Shown piece by piece: positions 62,522 to 64,000 of a DNA stretch of 64,000 nucleotides. The notes beneath the pieces were generated by a model. The model saw only the letters and a list, made by a program, of their open reading frames with translations. It made no database searches and was not told where the DNA came from. Position numbers and translations under genes: made by a program. How positions within the stretch are numbered: the stretch's first letter is position 1; each line of letters opens with the position of its first letter. Source of the DNA: CANHBY01 sp031374415 (lineage in GTDB: Bacteria; Pseudomonadota; Gammaproteobacteria; Burkholderiales; Burkholderiaceae_C); the NCBI GenBank assembly GCA_031374415.1, contig JANMGB010000334.1, positions 6,863-70,862 on the forward strand, read 5' to 3'.

Positions 62522-62841
62522 GCACCCCGCCGCAGTGAATTTGAAAGGTTGAATTGTTGCAAGGCCGATGGCGAAGTGCACAGGCTGCTGGATTCCCGCC
62601 TGCGCGGGAATGACGTGGTGAGATCCCAAACCCTGCGCCCGTCACCCCCGCCTGCCCCCGTCATCCCCGCCTGCCCCCGTCATCCCCGCCTGCCCCCGTC
62701 ATCCCCGCGCAGGCGGGGATCCAGGAGCGTGCCTCAGGAGCGTTATGCCCGCGCACTGCATTCCTGCAAGCTCATCTTCTCCATGCGCCACCTGTTCGCT
62801 TTGGCGAAATCAACCCTTCAAACCCACTGAGACGGGGTACC
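62522..62841 (+). repeat. Inverted-repeat element, copy 3, with internal 19-bp tandem repeats
   Basis: A 320-bp copy. The left end GCACCCCGCCGCAGTGAATT leads into TTGAAAGGTTGAATTGTTGC, and the right end is CCACTGAGACGGGGTACC. Between the two hairpins, a 19-bp unit (GTCATCCCCGCCTGCCCCC) stands three times in tandem (62641-62697) plus the beginning of a fourth; copies 1 and 2 lack this expansion. It lies between two convergent genes and ends 4 bp before the stop of the - strand ORF. Confidence 0.88.
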
Positions 62842-62844
62842 AGC

Positions 62845-63603
62845 CTACTGACTCACACCGGTCGTGAACTGATTGAGCTTGGTGTTTGCTTGGGTACTGC
62901 TCAAGCCATCATCCAGCATCAGCTGCAGCATCCGGCTGCGCAACTCGGTTGCGCTGTAGTAGTAACCCATTTGACCGAAGTTCAGCGTCGCCACGTTGGG
63001 TCGGGCCATCCCGACATCACCATACATCATGGGCACAGCGGCCTCGCCGTTGAAACCTGAGGTCGTGTGGCGCGCCACCTGCATCAAACCCGTTGCGCTT
63101 TGCGTCACCACATACGCGACAGGGTTAGAGCCGGTGTAATCGATGGCAATGCCGTAGTAGAGCGTCATGTCGCGCTCTGCGTCAGAGAAGCCGGCGCGCC
63201 CCACCAAATTCACAAACACCCCCGCCAGGGTGCTGACCGACATGGACGGCGTAGAAAGCGGGTGGGGCGCCTCGTCTTCGCCAAATTTACCGTCATAGCA
63301 GCACAGGGGGTCAATGGCGCTGTTGCGCACAGCAAAGCCAAATGCGTAGTTCCCCGTGGGTATCAACCGGAGTCCCTCAAAGTAACGAAACTCACCTTGT
63401 CGCACAGCACCGTTGGCGCGAACCGCGCGCTTGTGACACGCGACGCTGCCGTATTCAGGATCATTGAATATGGGGTCTGCGTAAAGACCCGTGTGTGCCA
63501 AGCAATTCGGATTCGACTCGTCGCCAAAAGACACCACCGTCAAGCCGTCTGACGACAGAACGATGCTCGGGTTCGTGGCATACGGGCCTGTCTCCATGGC
63601 CAA
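62845..63603 (-). CDS. Exported-protein-like ORF of unknown function, start unclear
   Basis: A 252-residue reading frame counted from a TTG at 63603; the first ATG is at 63597. The frame stays open upstream to TGA 63739-63741 through a Pro-Ala linker (GCTGGC repeat at 63631-63659) and CxxxxxxC-type residues but has no ATG there. An ATG at 63795, in frame but beyond that TGA, would give a signal-like start. The body has six Cys (for example DPLCCYDG), suggesting disulfides and export, and a helical C terminus (SRMLQLMLDDG). No family recognised. It may be a broken gene whose signal sequence is cut off by the TGA. Confidence 0.5.
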   Translation of the reverse strand: MAMETGPYATNPSIVLSSDGLTVVSFGDESNPNCLAHTGLYADPIFNDPEYGSVACHKRAVRANGAVRQGEFRYFEGLRLIPTGNYAFGFAVRNSAIDPLCCYDGKFGEDEAPHPLSTPSMSVSTLAGVFVNLVGRAGFSDAERDMTLYYGIAIDYTGSNPVAYVVTQSATGLMQVARHTTSGFNGEAAVPMMYGDVGMARPNVATLNFGQMGYYYSATELRSRMLQLMLDDGLSSTQANTKLNQFTTGVSQ

Positions 63604-63843
63604 TGTCGCGGGTGTGCCAGGTGCGGGTACTGGCGCTGGCGCTGGCGCTGGCGCTGGCGTGCACCGGAAAGTTTGCTGGCATAGGGATGAGCTTTCACAG
63701 AAAATCGACGAAAAGAGCGCGCGATTGGCCCGGAGCCCTCAGGCTGCCGGGGCGCTAATTCGAATTGCGATCGCTGTCAGAAAGCGCTGTGTCATCTGAC
63801 TTTTATGCCACGCAAACGTTAACGAGGCAATAGCGGAGGCGCT

Positions 63844-64000
63844 TTACGGCTTGCCACCGGAGAGTTTTCCCTTGGCTCCAAAGTAACCACTCCAGACAAA
63901 CCAATAGGCGATGTGGCCGGGCAGCCTTGTCAATGCTTTTCCGTTCGGCCCAAGCAATGCGTCCTCGGTGACTTGCCAGGGCGCGCCGTCTCCTTCGATG
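63844..64000 (-). CDS. C-terminal fragment of an unidentified protein
   Basis: The last ~52 residues of a - strand gene, the rest lying beyond the window. The tail reads VTEDALLGPNGKAL, then RLPGHIAYWFVWSGYF, and ends at TAA 63846-63844. The PGH-AYWF segment resembles the C terminus of DUF3179 proteins, but this short piece is not enough for a firm call. It is too short to appear as a full ORF. The 240 bp between it and the preceding ORF start hold nothing else supported. Confidence 0.5.
   Translation of the reverse strand, partial: IEGDGAPWQVTEDALLGPNGKALTRLPGHIAYWFVWSGYFGAKGKLSGGKP

Noticed and set aside
1..64000. CRISPR arrays, rRNA or tRNA genes
   Set aside because: No regularly spaced direct repeats and no RNA-gene signatures were seen when reading through the window.

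Overview
The window looks like a chromosome segment of a betaproteobacterium, most likely Burkholderiales near Comamonadaceae. This rests on the high-GC coding style, dense ATGA-overlapped operons, and the RhlE, LysS, Maf and M61-peptidase types. No 16S or marker tree was available, so the placement is inference.

Region 1 (1-6276) is a signalling operon on the + strand. It holds a REC-PAS-histidine kinase cut by the window edge, a PleD-like REC-GGDEF protein, an exported NMT1/SsuA-like substrate-binding protein with no transporter genes beside it, and a large membrane hybrid kinase (HAMP-PAS-HisKA-HATPase-REC-HPt). The hybrid kinase reading frame is broken at a run of six G.

Region 2 (6277-10670) holds a 5'-truncated Old Yellow Enzyme remnant behind a row of hairpins, a BON-LysM (Kbp-like) protein, a ~280-bp inverted-repeat element, a Maf pyrophosphatase, an RsmI-like methylase and, on the - strand, RhlE.

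Region 3 (10794-47272, all +) is a surface-glycan locus. rfbBDAC makes dTDP-L-rhamnose. legB, legC, legG, legI, an acetyltransferase, ptmE and legF make up a CMP-legionaminic-acid-type pathway. hisH2, hisF2 and two N-acetyl-sugar amidotransferases predict an acetamidino modification. Further sugar genes (epimerase, aminotransferase, methyltransferase, WbqC, PIG-L deacetylase), Wzx and Wzy follow, then a low-GC glycosyltransferase-like gene and an AsnB-type amidotransferase. Next is an unusual block: alpha/alpha-toroid protein, AAC(3)-fold acyltransferase, MaoC-fold protein, FkbH-like HAD protein, acyl carrier protein and heparinase II/III-like protein. A WbuB-like glycosyltransferase, WecB, WecC and a WecA/MraY-type initiating transferase close the region.

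Region 4 (47404-56267, all -) is a second, convergent glycan operon. It has a membrane 4,6-dehydratase (PglF/WbpM type), a PglC/WcaJ-type phosphoglycosyltransferase, a PglE-type aminotransferase, a methyltransferase, GT2 and GT4 glycosyltransferases, a hexapeptide acyltransferase and a second flippase. The window therefore has two initiating transferases and two flippases, which suggests two lipid-linked glycans.

Region 5 (56411-64000) is mostly housekeeping: lysS with a strong terminator, a 38-codon membrane mini-ORF, DUF3429, an M61 peptidase with PDZ, a DUF3108 protein, an enoyl-CoA hydratase, an exported-protein-like ORF without a clean start and the tail of one more gene. Three copies of the same inverted-repeat element (7432-7714, 53018-53280, 62522-62841) each sit at the 3' end of a gene.

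The candidate for a new system is the acyl-carrier module (37065-40533) together with the PIG-L deacetylase and the amidination genes. Together they could swap N-acyl groups on a nonulosonic or diamino sugar.
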